Position numbers and translations under genes: made by a program
DNA from: Janthinobacterium sp. LM6
Lineage (GTDB): Bacteria; Pseudomonadota; Gammaproteobacteria; Burkholderiales; Burkholderiaceae_D
Reading direction: 5' to 3'
Length of the DNA: 64,000 nucleotides
Assembly (NCBI RefSeq): GCF_002002885.1
Contig: NZ_CP019510.1
Coordinates: forward strand, 3,782,001-3,846,000
Shown here: piece by piece, positions 53,870-62,424 of the stretch
Layout of the letters: each line of letters starts with the position of its first letter
Position numbering within the stretch: position 1 is the first letter of the stretch
The notes under the pieces: generated by a model
The model's database searches: none
What the model saw: the letters and a program-made list of their open reading frames with translations, nothing else
Told to the model about the DNA's origin: nothing

Positions 53870-54445
53870 ATGGCCATCATGACGACACTTTCCTCCATAC
53901 GCGGCGCCGCAGCGGCAGCCGCCTTGACACTGTGCGCTGGCGCCTTCGCGCAGGCGCCCATGCCCAATCTCGTGGGCGAATACAATCTGCTCTCGTCGAA
54001 GACCGTGCCGCCCAGCAACTGGGGCTATTCCAAGGCCCGTGTTTCAATCAAGCAACTCGACGACCATCACCTGCTGATCCTGCTCGCCTGCGAGTGGAAA
54101 CGCGAACCGAAGGCCGTCTGCGGCGACTATTTCTATGCCCAGTGGCGCGACGACGGCCTGTACCTGCAGGACATGAACACGTTTGCCATGCGCCTGTACT
54201 TCGATCCCGCCACGCGCAAGCTGACCATCATTTCGCGCGGCGCCGACGCCAAGCAGAGCGTACGCCACGAAGTGTTCGGCACGACGACCGAGCCGCTGGT
54301 CGATACCGCCCTCGTGCGGCGCATGAAGCGCGAAGTGTCGAATGCCGACAGCAAGGAAAACCGGCGCGTGTTCGGGCCCTACACCAAGTGGCAGTATCAG
54401 GAAAACCGCATCGAATTCCAGCGCCAGGACTTGACGGCGCCGTGA
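53870..54445 (+). CDS. Exported protein of unknown function
   Basis: 191 residues with a signal peptide (IRGAAAAAALTLCAGAFAQAP). The mature part is beta-rich: NLVGEYNLLSSKTVPPSNWGYSKA, YFYAQWRDDGLYLQDM, and the tail GPYTKWQYQENRIEFQ, like a lipocalin-type sandwich, but I do not assign a family. Two starts are possible (53870 and 53879). The coding end overlaps the next gene (TGATG). Confidence 0.75.
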   Translation: MAIMTTLSSIRGAAAAAALTLCAGAFAQAPMPNLVGEYNLLSSKTVPPSNWGYSKARVSIKQLDDHHLLILLACEWKREPKAVCGDYFYAQWRDDGLYLQDMNTFAMRLYFDPATRKLTIISRGADAKQSVRHEVFGTTTEPLVDTALVRRMKREVSNADSKENRRVFGPYTKWQYQENRIEFQRQDLTAP

Positions 54446-55176
54446 TGCAGGGCCTGGTCCAGCCCCTTCGGCGCCAACTGCTGCGCCTCGGCGGCGCCCT
54501 GTTGTGCTCTCCCGTGCTCGCGTGCGCAGCCGACGGCGACCTGCCGCGCGCCGTGCGCCAGCGCATTCTGTCCACCCTCGACGCTCCGCTGCCCAAGGTG
54601 CTCAATGTGCACCACCTGGCGCTGATACGGCGTTTCAACATCGGCTGGTCGCCCGTGGAAAGCGGCGCGCCCATGCTCAACCCGGCGTACCCGCTGGGCA
54701 AAGGCGATACCCTGCAACTGGCCATGCAAGCGATCGCCGGCAAGGATACAGCCCTGGCCGCGCAGCGCCTGATGGAGGCATCGCTGCTGCTGCCCCACTT
54801 CGTGCAGATGGCCGACCTGAAGCCAGGCAGCTATGCCAACGGCAAAACGCCATTCACCCTGACCGCGCGGCACCTGACGCTGCTGCGCCAGCAGTCGTGG
54901 ATACCGCAGGAAATGCTGGGCATGGCGGCGGAAGACTACCTGGCCGAAGGCTGCTGGCCCACCCCGTCCGTCGATGGCAAGCGGCCGTATGGCGATTTCA
55001 CGAATTACCCGGTGGAAATGGCGCAGGCGCTGGGTTTGCCCGTGCGCCAGCAAGCGAACGGCAACCTGGTCATCACCCCGGAGCTGAGAACGGAACTGAA
55101 AGCGCTGCACCAGCAGACCATGCCGGCGCTGCAGGTGTTCCTGCGGGAAGCGCGGTTGCGGCGCAATACGCTGTAA
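54445..55176 (+). CDS. Exported protein of unknown function, coupled to the previous gene
   Basis: 243 residues. The signal peptide is hydrophobic (LLRLGGALLCSPVLACAADG); its cysteine-alanine end could be a lipobox-like site (VLAC). The mature part is helical and includes MADLKPGSYANGKTPFTLTARHLTLLRQQ. I do not recognise it. It begins with the ATG that overlaps the stop of the preceding gene, so the two are probably made in a fixed ratio. Confidence 0.72.
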   Translation: MQGLVQPLRRQLLRLGGALLCSPVLACAADGDLPRAVRQRILSTLDAPLPKVLNVHHLALIRRFNIGWSPVESGAPMLNPAYPLGKGDTLQLAMQAIAGKDTALAAQRLMEASLLLPHFVQMADLKPGSYANGKTPFTLTARHLTLLRQQSWIPQEMLGMAAEDYLAEGCWPTPSVDGKRPYGDFTNYPVEMAQALGLPVRQQANGNLVITPELRTELKALHQQTMPALQVFLREARLRRNTL

Positions 55177-55205
55177 AAAGATAGGCAAGAACACAGGCTG
55201 GCCAG

Positions 55206-55421
55206 CTAAGCCTGAGCCACCGCCTGCCGTATCAGCACTTCGGCCGCAATACCCAGCTCCTCATGCAGGCGGCGGATCATCGGCAGGGTCAGCTGGCGCG
55301 TGCCGTTGAGCATCTCGTACACGCGGTTCAGGCGCCCTGTCATCGGCTCCATATCCTTGGGCGCCGGTGACTTTTTCTCCATGCTGAATTTCATGGCATC
55401 GATGGGGACTGGAAATTCCAT
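55206..55421 (-). CDS. HigA-like antitoxin fragment, N-terminal half missing
   Basis: 71 residues. The sequence KFSMEKKSPAPKDMEPMTGRLNRVYEMLNGTRQLTLPMIRRLHEELGIAAEVLIRQ aligns with the DNA-binding C-terminal half of HigA-type antitoxins, which are usually 100-140 residues long. The N-terminal half is absent: 26 bp upstream the coding region of the penicillin-binding protein ends. No HigB toxin gene is nearby. No good Shine-Dalgarno lies before the ATG. It may be a remnant or a short stand-alone DNA-binding protein. Confidence 0.5.
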   Translation of the reverse strand: MEFPVPIDAMKFSMEKKSPAPKDMEPMTGRLNRVYEMLNGTRQLTLPMIRRLHEELGIAAEVLIRQAVAQA

Positions 55422-55447
55422 GCAGAGAGACGCGCCTGCCTCGCAGC

Positions 55448-57889
55448 TCAGCCTTGCGGCACAGGAGCCAGTGCGGGAGCCGGCTCCTGCACCGCCTTGC
55501 CATGCGATTCCTGTCCGTCCTCGCCTTCGGCCGGCATGGCCAGCGGCGCTGGCGGCGCGCCTTCCTGCAGCAAGTCGCCCGGCTCTTCCACCGGTTCGTC
55601 CTCGGGCTCGTCGACGGGCTCCACATGGCGCAGCGGCGGCGGTGGCTTGCCGCCGGGGAAGATGGCGTCGCGCGACAGTTTTCCCGTGTCGAGCGCCGTC
55701 TTGAAGAAGTCGCCCACCACCAGCACGGCATTGTGGCCGCCCTGGCCCCAGTAATTGCTGCGCATGGTGACGCGCGCGTCATTGAAACCGACCCAGGCGC
55801 CGCCCACCAGTTCCGGATGCATCAAAATAAACCAGCCGTCCGCATTGTTTTGCGTGGTGCCGCTCTTGCCCGCCACGTCGGAGCGGATGCCGAAGCGGCT
55901 GCGGATGGCCGTGCCCGTGCCGCGGTCGATGACGCCGCGCATCATGTCCGTCAGGGTGGCGGCCGATGCCTGCTGCATGGCGCGCTGGGGCTTGTCTTCG
56001 CCGAAGCGCGCGATGACCTTGCCTTCGCGGTCCGTGATGTGCGTGACGACGAACGGCAAACGGGCTTCGCCCTGGGCCGCGATGCTGGCGTAGGCGTTGA
56101 CCATTTCCAGCAAGGTGACGGGACTGGTGCCCAGCGCCAGCGACGGCACTTTTTCCAGCTTGCTGTCGCGGATACCGAGCGCGCGCGCCAGCTTGATGAT
56201 CGGCGGCAAGCCGACATCCTGCATCACTTGCGCCGTGATGGTGTTTTTCGAATACACGAGACCGTCGCGCATGGTCATGTCGCGCCCCGTCGTGCCGCTC
56301 ATGTCCGTCGGGCGCCATTTGGTGCCGTCGGCCGCCTTGATATCCATGACTTCATCGCGGTAGACGTGGTCGGGGCTCAGGCCCTTTTCCAGCGCCGCGC
56401 CATACACGATGGGCTTGAAGGTGGAACCGGGCTGGCGCGCCGCCTGCGACACGTGGTCGAATTGTTCGCGCGCAAAGTCGCGGCTGCCCACCCAGGCGCG
56501 CACGGCGCCCGTGGCCGGGTCCATGGCCGCGAAGCCCGCTTCCAGGCGCGTCTTCGACTTGCGCAGGGCCGCCATGAAGGCGCGGTCGCCCTTCAGCTGC
56601 GCCAGCGCCGCCTCGGGCGTGGCGCCGGCCGCCGTCAGCTTGCGGTAGTCGCCCGACTCGCGCACGAAGGCGTCGAGCAGGGCCGGATGCGATTTCCAGA
56701 AATAATCGAATGGCACGCTGCCGCCCTGCATGCCCGCATACATGCCTGTCGAGGTGGATGACGGCACGCCCGCGCGGCTCCATTCCACGTCGGCGATCGC
56801 CTGCAAGGCATTCGCCTGGCGCTCGACGGCGCGCTCGGCCGCCTGCTGCAAATCCTGGTCCAGCGTGGTGTGCACGATTAAGCCGTCGCGCTCCAGGTTG
56901 TAGTCGTTCTCGTCGGCCCAATCGATCAGCCACTTGCGCACATACGCCGTGAAATGGCTGTCCGACTGCGCCCGCTCGCTCTGGCGCTCGAAATGCAGGC
57001 GCAGGGGACGCTTGATCAACTGCCTGTAGCGCGCCTCGTCGATAACGTCATGTTTGCGCATCTGGCCCAGCACCACATTGCGCCGCTGCAAGGAACGTTC
57101 GGGATTACCGACGGGATTGTAGTAATTCGTGCCCTTGAGCATGCCGACCAGGGTGGCGCTTTCCAGGATGTCGAGGCGCGACGCGGGCTTGTCGAAGTAG
57201 GTGCGCGCCGCCATTTCAATGCCGTAGGTGTTGTACAGGAAGGGTACCGTGTTCAGATAGGCTTCCAGGATTTCCGTCTTGCTGTAGGTGGCCTCGATTT
57301 TGAGGGCCGTGATGAGTTCCTTCAGCTTGCGGTTCAGGTTGCGCGAGCGGCCGATTTCCTCGGGGAACATATTGCGCGCCAGTTGCTGCGTGATGGTGGA
57401 GCCGCCCTGCGGGTTGCCTCCCGCCGTATGCAGGACGGCGCCCGCCGTGCGCGTGAAATCGATGCCGTGGTGTTCATAGAAGCGGTGGTCTTCCGTCGAA
57501 ATCAGCGCGCTGATCACGTTCGGCGAAATCTGTTTTAACGTGACCCGTTCCTGCAAACCCTGGTCGAAGCGGGCCAGTTCCTCGCCATCGGCGCTGACCA
57601 TGGTGCTCGGCGCGGCCGCGCGCGCCTGGCGCAAGTCATGGATGCTCGGCGTCAGGGGGATCAGCAGCAGCATGTACAGAATCACCAGCGCCAGCACGGC
57701 CAGGAACGACCATAGCCCCAGCACCAGCGCGCGCCGCACGGGCGGCAAGGTCATCAGGTGCGCGTGGCCGCGCCGGTACAGCGCCACCGCTCTCACCCAC
57801 GCCACTCCCGCCACGCGCAAGGCTTGCGCGCGCGTCCATATCCATGCCTGCCGTGCTTTTTCCTGAAACTGCTCCATGCCTGATGCCAT
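55448..57889 (-). CDS. Class A penicillin-binding protein (PBP1a-like transglycosylase/transpeptidase)
   Basis: About 813 residues. A basic N-terminal tail is followed by one membrane helix (LGLWSFLAVLALVILYMLLLIPL). The glycosyltransferase domain shows EDHRFYEHHGID near 131 and GGSTITQQLARNMF. The transpeptidase domain has the serine motif PGSTFKP near 489, YSKNT, and KSGTT near 676 for the usual KTGT. The C-terminal tail is long and acidic-proline rich. It polymerises and crosslinks peptidoglycan on the periplasmic side. The ATG at 57889 has AAGG at 8 nt. Confidence 0.94.
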   Translation of the reverse strand: MASGMEQFQEKARQAWIWTRAQALRVAGVAWVRAVALYRRGHAHLMTLPPVRRALVLGLWSFLAVLALVILYMLLLIPLTPSIHDLRQARAAAPSTMVSADGEELARFDQGLQERVTLKQISPNVISALISTEDHRFYEHHGIDFTRTAGAVLHTAGGNPQGGSTITQQLARNMFPEEIGRSRNLNRKLKELITALKIEATYSKTEILEAYLNTVPFLYNTYGIEMAARTYFDKPASRLDILESATLVGMLKGTNYYNPVGNPERSLQRRNVVLGQMRKHDVIDEARYRQLIKRPLRLHFERQSERAQSDSHFTAYVRKWLIDWADENDYNLERDGLIVHTTLDQDLQQAAERAVERQANALQAIADVEWSRAGVPSSTSTGMYAGMQGGSVPFDYFWKSHPALLDAFVRESGDYRKLTAAGATPEAALAQLKGDRAFMAALRKSKTRLEAGFAAMDPATGAVRAWVGSRDFAREQFDHVSQAARQPGSTFKPIVYGAALEKGLSPDHVYRDEVMDIKAADGTKWRPTDMSGTTGRDMTMRDGLVYSKNTITAQVMQDVGLPPIIKLARALGIRDSKLEKVPSLALGTSPVTLLEMVNAYASIAAQGEARLPFVVTHITDREGKVIARFGEDKPQRAMQQASAATLTDMMRGVIDRGTGTAIRSRFGIRSDVAGKSGTTQNNADGWFILMHPELVGGAWVGFNDARVTMRSNYWGQGGHNAVLVVGDFFKTALDTGKLSRDAIFPGGKPPPPLRHVEPVDEPEDEPVEEPGDLLQEGAPPAPLAMPAEGEDGQESHGKAVQEPAPALAPVPQG

Positions 57890-57963
57890 GCTTGTAACCT
57901 TGTCTGATGCCGGATGATCCGTTTCAGCAAGTATATAGGGCGGGCAACAAAGCGGGCCGGATT

Positions 57964-58359
57964 TTACGCCAGGCAAGCATCCAGGCGCGCCAGGGTGACG
58001 CCGACATACGCGCCCACGCAGCGCGCATCATGCGTCGTAAACGGGTTTTCCAGTTGCAGCAAGCCGCAATCGCAGATGACGGGATCGACCTGGGTCACGA
58101 CGCCCAGCGCCAGGTAGCGCCAGCCGTCAAGCCGGCGCACGCCCTTTACACAGCCGGGGTTGGCGCCGAAGATGGCGTCCCAGTCGTCCAGCTCGCTGGT
58201 CATGGGCCACAATTCGAGCCGGACTTGCGTGCCGGCGGCCAGTTGCCCGCCGCCGAACTCGTCCATCACATGCAGGCGCTGGCCCTCCACCTCGATGACG
58301 GCTTCCAGGTACTCGCCGTCGGAAGCGATGAAGGTGGCGGCGACGATGCTGGCCGTCAC
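57964..58359 (-). CDS. Small protein of unknown function coupled to the beta-lactamase gene
   Basis: 131 residues with a mostly beta pattern (LEAVIEVEGQRLHVMDEFGGG, TQVRLELWPMTSEL) and several cysteines (NPGCVK, ICDCGLL, ARCVGAY). No signal peptide. It starts at a GTG overlapping the beta-lactamase stop by 4 nt. I do not recognise the family, and the coupling is its only clue. Confidence 0.65.
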   Translation of the reverse strand: MTASIVAATFIASDGEYLEAVIEVEGQRLHVMDEFGGGQLAAGTQVRLELWPMTSELDDWDAIFGANPGCVKGVRRLDGWRYLALGVVTQVDPVICDCGLLQLENPFTTHDARCVGAYVGVTLARLDACLA

Positions 58360-59174
58360 TTCTGCGCCTGCTCCAGCAGGGCCGGCAATTCCTTCAGCAT
58401 GGCCTCGCGCGTGCGCAAGCCCGCGGACTGCTGCCCCTTCTGCTCGTCCTGCACCAGGCGCGCAAACACGATGCTGCGCTCGCCCTTGCTGGCCCAGCCC
58501 ACGAACCAGCCGTAGCCATGCGCCTCGTCAAAGCTGCCGTCGGCCTTGCGCGGGAAGGCCGCGCCCGTCTTGCCATGCACTTGCCAGCCGGCCACGTCCG
58601 CCAGGCGGGTCAGGCGGCGCGTCTGCTCCATCGCCTGCTTACTGACAGGCAACTGATCGTTGACCAGCTTGCGCAAAAAGCCCAGCTGTTCCAGCGGAGA
58701 TATCTTCAGCGAAGAGCTGATCCACGAGCGCTCCAGGCTATTGTCCTTGCCCGGATCGCCCGAGACGTCCGCATTGCCATAGCGCAAAGCCTTCGCGTAT
58801 TTCTGGAAGCGCTCGGCGCCCAGCGCCTGCGTGATCTGCTGCGAATACCAGACCACCGAGTACTGCATCCAGCGCGACGGGTCCGTATCCTGACGCCACG
58901 CTTCGCCGCCCCAGTCCACATAGCCCTGGCGAAATGGCAAGCTGGGCTTGTGCTCGTCCTTGAGGAAGCCGGCGTCATAGCCCATCAGGCTGAGCGCGAT
59001 CTTGAACGTCGAGGCGGGGGTGACGCGGTCGAGGCAATTACCCTCTTGCAACAAGACAGCGCCCGTTCTGGCGTCGGCCATGGCGGTGCAGATGGTGGCG
59101 GACTGGGCATGCGAGGCGGCCAGGACGGCGCCTGTCAGGCCGAGGATGAACTGGAATAATGCGCGATATTTCAT
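58356..59174 (-). CDS. Class D (OXA-type) serine beta-lactamase
   Basis: 272 residues with a signal peptide (ILGLTGAVLAASHAQS). The active-site motifs are all present: STFK (55-58) with the serine nucleophile and the lysine that is carboxylated, SVV (106-108), YGN (132-134) and KTG (202-204). Class D enzymes hydrolyse penicillins and, in some cases, other beta-lactams. It is chromosomal and unaccompanied by any mobile element. The ATG at 59174 follows GGAGG at 3 nt; the open frame upstream is untranslated. Confidence 0.93.
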   Translation of the reverse strand: MKYRALFQFILGLTGAVLAASHAQSATICTAMADARTGAVLLQEGNCLDRVTPASTFKIALSLMGYDAGFLKDEHKPSLPFRQGYVDWGGEAWRQDTDPSRWMQYSVVWYSQQITQALGAERFQKYAKALRYGNADVSGDPGKDNSLERSWISSSLKISPLEQLGFLRKLVNDQLPVSKQAMEQTRRLTRLADVAGWQVHGKTGAAFPRKADGSFDEAHGYGWFVGWASKGERSIVFARLVQDEQKGQQSAGLRTREAMLKELPALLEQAQK

Positions 59175-59261
59175 GGGCCTCCGGGGTTGGGGGAGAATGA
59201 CAAAGCGAAATTGTACCGGGCAGCGCGGCGCGATGCCAGCGATGATCACGTCGCCTTGACT

Positions 59262-59429
59262 CTAGCGCCCGGCTGGCGCGCCGGGCTGGCGCTCCCGCTT
59301 CAAATGTTCTTCTTCCAGCTCGTCCATGCCCAGCTTTTCCTCGTCGATCAGCGCATGCTCGCGCCGCTCGCGCTCCAGCTCCGCTTCCAGGCTGTCATCG
59401 TTGACTTCCCGCTCGATTTTCTGCGGCAT
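59262..59429 (-). CDS. Small highly charged protein
   Basis: 55 residues, about half of them charged (EREVNDDSLEAELERERREH, EEKLGMDELEEEHLKRE); probably a single long helix. The start at 59429 has a strong GGAGGAGG about 5 nt upstream, which supports expression. No family recognised. Confidence 0.6.
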   Translation of the reverse strand: MPQKIEREVNDDSLEAELERERREHALIDEEKLGMDELEEEHLKRERQPGAPAGR

Positions 59430-59453
59430 CTTGCCCTCCTCCACGGTGGTTGA

Positions 59454-60383
59454 CTAATAATCTCCGGCAAGCTTGCCCGCCTGCGCCACGGCATCGTGCG
59501 GATGCAGGCTTTCCATATGCCGTACGGTAACACGCGCCTGCGCAAAATGTGGCGCCAGTGGCGCCAGCGCCGCCTGCACGCGGCGTGCCGCATCCTCCAC
59601 ATACATCAGGTTAGCACCATTGAGGCGCGCGAACGCCTGCTCGTCGGCCCGTTTCACGGCCGTCTGCAGCGGTGTCGCCAGCGCCGCTTCCACCACGTCG
59701 ATCAGGGGAAACAGGTCCAGCTCCGCCTGCTCCGTCAAAGGCACGGTGACCGTCGCCGTGCTGCGCTGGCTGTGCGGCGTGGCCAGGCTCGCGTGTTCCC
59801 GCAGCCATTCACGCGCAGCCGCGCCGTCGATGCCGCCCGCGCCGAACCGCGCCGCGAAGGCGTCGGCGAGCAATTGCCGCGCCAGCGCCGCCGAGCACGG
59901 GCAGGTCGACGAGTAGCCGACCTCCACCGTCAGGGACAGGGCAAAGCCCTGCGGAGAAACAGTGGCCTGCAGGCGCACGGGATACGATTTCCAGCCCGAC
60001 AACCCCGCCGTCAGCAACGCCGGCTGGCGCCGCAGCAGGGGGAACGCCAGCGCCAGGCGCGCCTGCGTGCTGCCGCAATCGGCGTGGCTGTCCACCATGC
60101 GCCGCAGCACGGCGGCCAGCGCGCCCGCATCGAGCGGCTGCGCGGCGGCAAACGCTTCGAGCAGCAGGTACAGGCGCGACATGTGGATGCCCTTCACTTG
60201 CGGGTCGGGCAAGTCGACCTGCACGTCGGCCCAGGCATGCACTTGCTGCGCCTGCCCGCCCTCCTCCAGCCACAGGGGCAAGGCGATGCCCTGCATGCCG
60301 ACCCACTCGAGCGGCAAGGGATTGCCCGAATGGGGGCCAGCCGCCACGTCGGGCAGGGGCGAGGAAATCGGATCGCGTTTCAT
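59454..60383 (-). CDS. folE2: GTP cyclohydrolase FolE2 (type IB)
   Basis: 309 residues. The FolE2 signature cysteine region STCPCSAAL is present, with VKGIHMSRLYLLLEAF and HSQRSTATVTV, as in the family that makes dihydroneopterin triphosphate from GTP with metals other than zinc. It is the first step of folate (and queuosine-type) synthesis. FolE2 copies are commonly expressed under zinc limitation through Zur. The start ATG at 60383 has GGAG 8 nt upstream. A 21-bp palindrome lies just upstream. Confidence 0.94.
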   Translation of the reverse strand: MKRDPISSPLPDVAAGPHSGNPLPLEWVGMQGIALPLWLEEGGQAQQVHAWADVQVDLPDPQVKGIHMSRLYLLLEAFAAAQPLDAGALAAVLRRMVDSHADCGSTQARLALAFPLLRRQPALLTAGLSGWKSYPVRLQATVSPQGFALSLTVEVGYSSTCPCSAALARQLLADAFAARFGAGGIDGAAAREWLREHASLATPHSQRSTATVTVPLTEQAELDLFPLIDVVEAALATPLQTAVKRADEQAFARLNGANLMYVEDAARRVQAALAPLAPHFAQARVTVRHMESLHPHDAVAQAGKLAGDY

Positions 60384-60395
60384 GCTGGTCACTCC

Positions 60396-60416
60396 ATATG
60401 CAAACAAGTTGCATAT
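60396..60416 (-). promoter_or_regulatory. Palindromic operator upstream of folE2
   Basis: Arms ATATGCAA and TTGCATAT form a perfect 8-bp inverted repeat with a 5-bp spacer, 13 bp before the folE2 ATG. Zur is the natural candidate, but the sequence is not the enterobacterial Zur consensus. Confidence 0.6.
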
Positions 60417-60474
60417 CATGGAGAAAAACGGCCGCATTTGCAAGTGCCTTGCATTAATAGGGCGTATTGACGGA

Positions 60475-61137
60475 TCAGCCGGCCTTGCGAAACGTCAGAT
60501 TGATGCGCTGCGCGCCCAGCAAAGCGTGTTCGCCCTCCTTCAGGGGCGCCACGCCGTGGAAGCGCAGGCGGTCGGCGCCGCCCCACACCACCACGTCGCC
60601 ATGCAGCAAGGCGATGCGGGCAGCCTTGTCGGCCCGCTCGGCGCCGCCGAACAGGAAGGTGGCGGGCAGCCCCAGCGAGACGGAAACGATGGGTGCGGTG
60701 AAATCGCATTCATCGCGGTCCTGGTGCAGGGCCATGCGCGCGCCGGGGGCATAACGGTTGACGAGGCAGGCGTCGGGCGTGAAGTCCGGATAGCCGGCCG
60801 CCAGCGCCGCCTGCCGCGCCAGGCGCAGGAACACGGACGGCATCGGCGGCCAGGGAAGGCCGCTGGCAGGATCTTGCCGCGCGTAGCGGTAGCCGCGACC
60901 ATCCGTGACCCAGCCCAGGGGGCCGCAATTGCTCATGGCGACCGACATGCGCAAGCCGCCCGGCGTGGCCATGTGGCGCAGGGGCGCCGCCAGCACGACG
61001 GCATCCAGCGCCGGCAGCAGCTCGGGCAGATACGGCAGCGCAAAACCGCGCAGCAGGACCGACGCGCGCGAGCCTGGCACCAGCGGCGCCGGGCCGGCCG
61101 GGATCTGGTCTTCATCGGCGAACAGGGACAGGTTCAT
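60475..61137 (-). CDS. alkB: AlkB-like 2-oxoglutarate-dependent DNA/RNA dealkylase
   Basis: 220 residues. The iron ligands are in ALHQDRDECDF (H and D) and RFHGVAPL (second H), with the closing arginines QRINLTFRKAG. CLVNRYAPGARM and GLPATFLFGG fit the AlkB fold. It removes methyl groups from alkylated bases such as 1-methyladenine by oxidation. It lies upstream of folE2 on the same strand with 91 bp between. Confidence 0.93.
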   Translation of the reverse strand: MNLSLFADEDQIPAGPAPLVPGSRASVLLRGFALPYLPELLPALDAVVLAAPLRHMATPGGLRMSVAMSNCGPLGWVTDGRGYRYARQDPASGLPWPPMPSVFLRLARQAALAAGYPDFTPDACLVNRYAPGARMALHQDRDECDFTAPIVSVSLGLPATFLFGGAERADKAARIALLHGDVVVWGGADRLRFHGVAPLKEGEHALLGAQRINLTFRKAG

Positions 61138-61231
61138 ACCGGTTATTTTAGCCGCGCCACGGAAAAAGCGCGCGCGGCCGGCCCGTGGTGCGCTACAGTA
61201 GCGCTTCCAGCCACTACCGCCCTCCTCCACG

Positions 61232-61714
61232 ATGGATCATTACGCCGATTTGCTGCAAACCCTGGCGCAACAGGAAGAATCCCTGCAATTCGAACGCTTC
61301 GACAACGATGCCGCGCTGGCCGTGGGCCTGTGGATCGTCGAGGAAGTGCGCAAGCGGGGCAAGGCCGTCACCGTCAACATCACGCGCAACGGTCAGATCC
61401 TGTTCCACCACGCCATGACGGGCGCCACGGCGGACCAGGCGGACTGGATACGCCGCAAGAACAACACGGTGCAGCGCTTTTGCCGCAGCTCCTACTACAT
61501 GGGCATTTCGTATAAAAGCCGCGGCAGCACCTTCGAAGACGTGAAATACCTCGATGACATCGAATACGCGGGCCATGGCGGCGCTTTCCCCCTGCTGATA
61601 CGCGGCGTGGGACTGGTCGGCACCGTCACCGTTTCCGGCCTGGCGCAGGCGGACGACCACGCGCTGGTGGTGGCCGCGCTGCAAGCGCAGCTCGATACTC
61701 AGCTAGCCAAATAA
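61232..61714 (+). CDS. UPF0303-family protein (heme-degrading-type fold)
   Basis: 160 residues: a GlcG/HbpS-like alpha/beta fold with FERFDNDAALAVGLWIVEEVRKRGKAVTVNITRNGQ and GAFPLLIRGVGLVGTVTVSGLAQADDHALVVAAL. The UPF0303 family includes small proteins with reported stress or heme links but no clear reaction. It is divergent from alkB and its stop is directly adjacent to that of the convergent racemase gene. Confidence 0.85.
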   Translation: MDHYADLLQTLAQQEESLQFERFDNDAALAVGLWIVEEVRKRGKAVTVNITRNGQILFHHAMTGATADQADWIRRKNNTVQRFCRSSYYMGISYKSRGSTFEDVKYLDDIEYAGHGGAFPLLIRGVGLVGTVTVSGLAQADDHALVVAALQAQLDTQLAK

Positions 61715-62407
61715 TCAGGCGGCCAGCGCCCTGCGCAAGGCGGCGCGTGCCAGCAAGCGCGTGGAATCGAGCGTCGGCAGCGGCGAATTGGCGTCGCTGA
61801 TGATCAGCGGGATTTCCGTGCAGCCGAGGATGACGGCGTCGCAGCCCTGCTCCCGCAAGCTGCCAATGATGGCCTGGAAGCGGGCCACGCTGTCCGGTTT
61901 GACCACGCCCGGCACCAGCTCTTCCATGATGATGCGGTTGATCTCGCTGCGTTCGTCCTCGCCGGGCCGCACGCAATCGATGCCGCGCGCGGCCAGTTTG
62001 TCCGGATACACGGCGCTGTCGACCAGCCAGCGCGTACCCGTCAGGCCGACGCGTTGGTAACCGCGCGCCGCCGCGTAGCTGGCCACGACGTCGGCGATAT
62101 GCAGCCACGGCAGCGGCGAACGGGGCGCCATCAGCTCGAATGCCTGGTGGATGGTGTTGTCGGGGCAGATCAGGAAATCGGCGCCGGCGGCGGCCAGCTT
62201 GTGCGCCGACGCCAGCATCAGTTCGGCCACGCCGGCCAGGTCGCCCGCATTCAGGCACTCCACATAACGCGCCAGCGGCGGCGTGTGCAGCGTCACTTCC
62301 GGGTGCTCATAGGCGCCCAGCGCATGCGCGCCCTCTTCGCAGATCGTGCGGTAGCACAGGGCAGCGCCTTCGGCCGAGCAGCCGACGATGCCGATATGTC
62401 GAGTCAT
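61715..62407 (-). CDS. Aspartate/glutamate racemase family protein
   Basis: 230 residues. The two catalytic cysteines are in LICPDNTIHQAF and VILGCTEIPLII, and the start IGIVGCSAEGAALCYR is typical. It probably interconverts D- and L-forms of an acidic amino acid. It is the third gene of the GntR-SDR-racemase operon, 17 bp after the SDR gene. Confidence 0.9.
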   Translation of the reverse strand: MTRHIGIVGCSAEGAALCYRTICEEGAHALGAYEHPEVTLHTPPLARYVECLNAGDLAGVAELMLASAHKLAAAGADFLICPDNTIHQAFELMAPRSPLPWLHIADVVASYAAARGYQRVGLTGTRWLVDSAVYPDKLAARGIDCVRPGEDERSEINRIIMEELVPGVVKPDSVARFQAIIGSLREQGCDAVILGCTEIPLIISDANSPLPTLDSTRLLARAALRRALAA

Positions 62408-62424
62408 GCGATCTTCCTTTTCAC

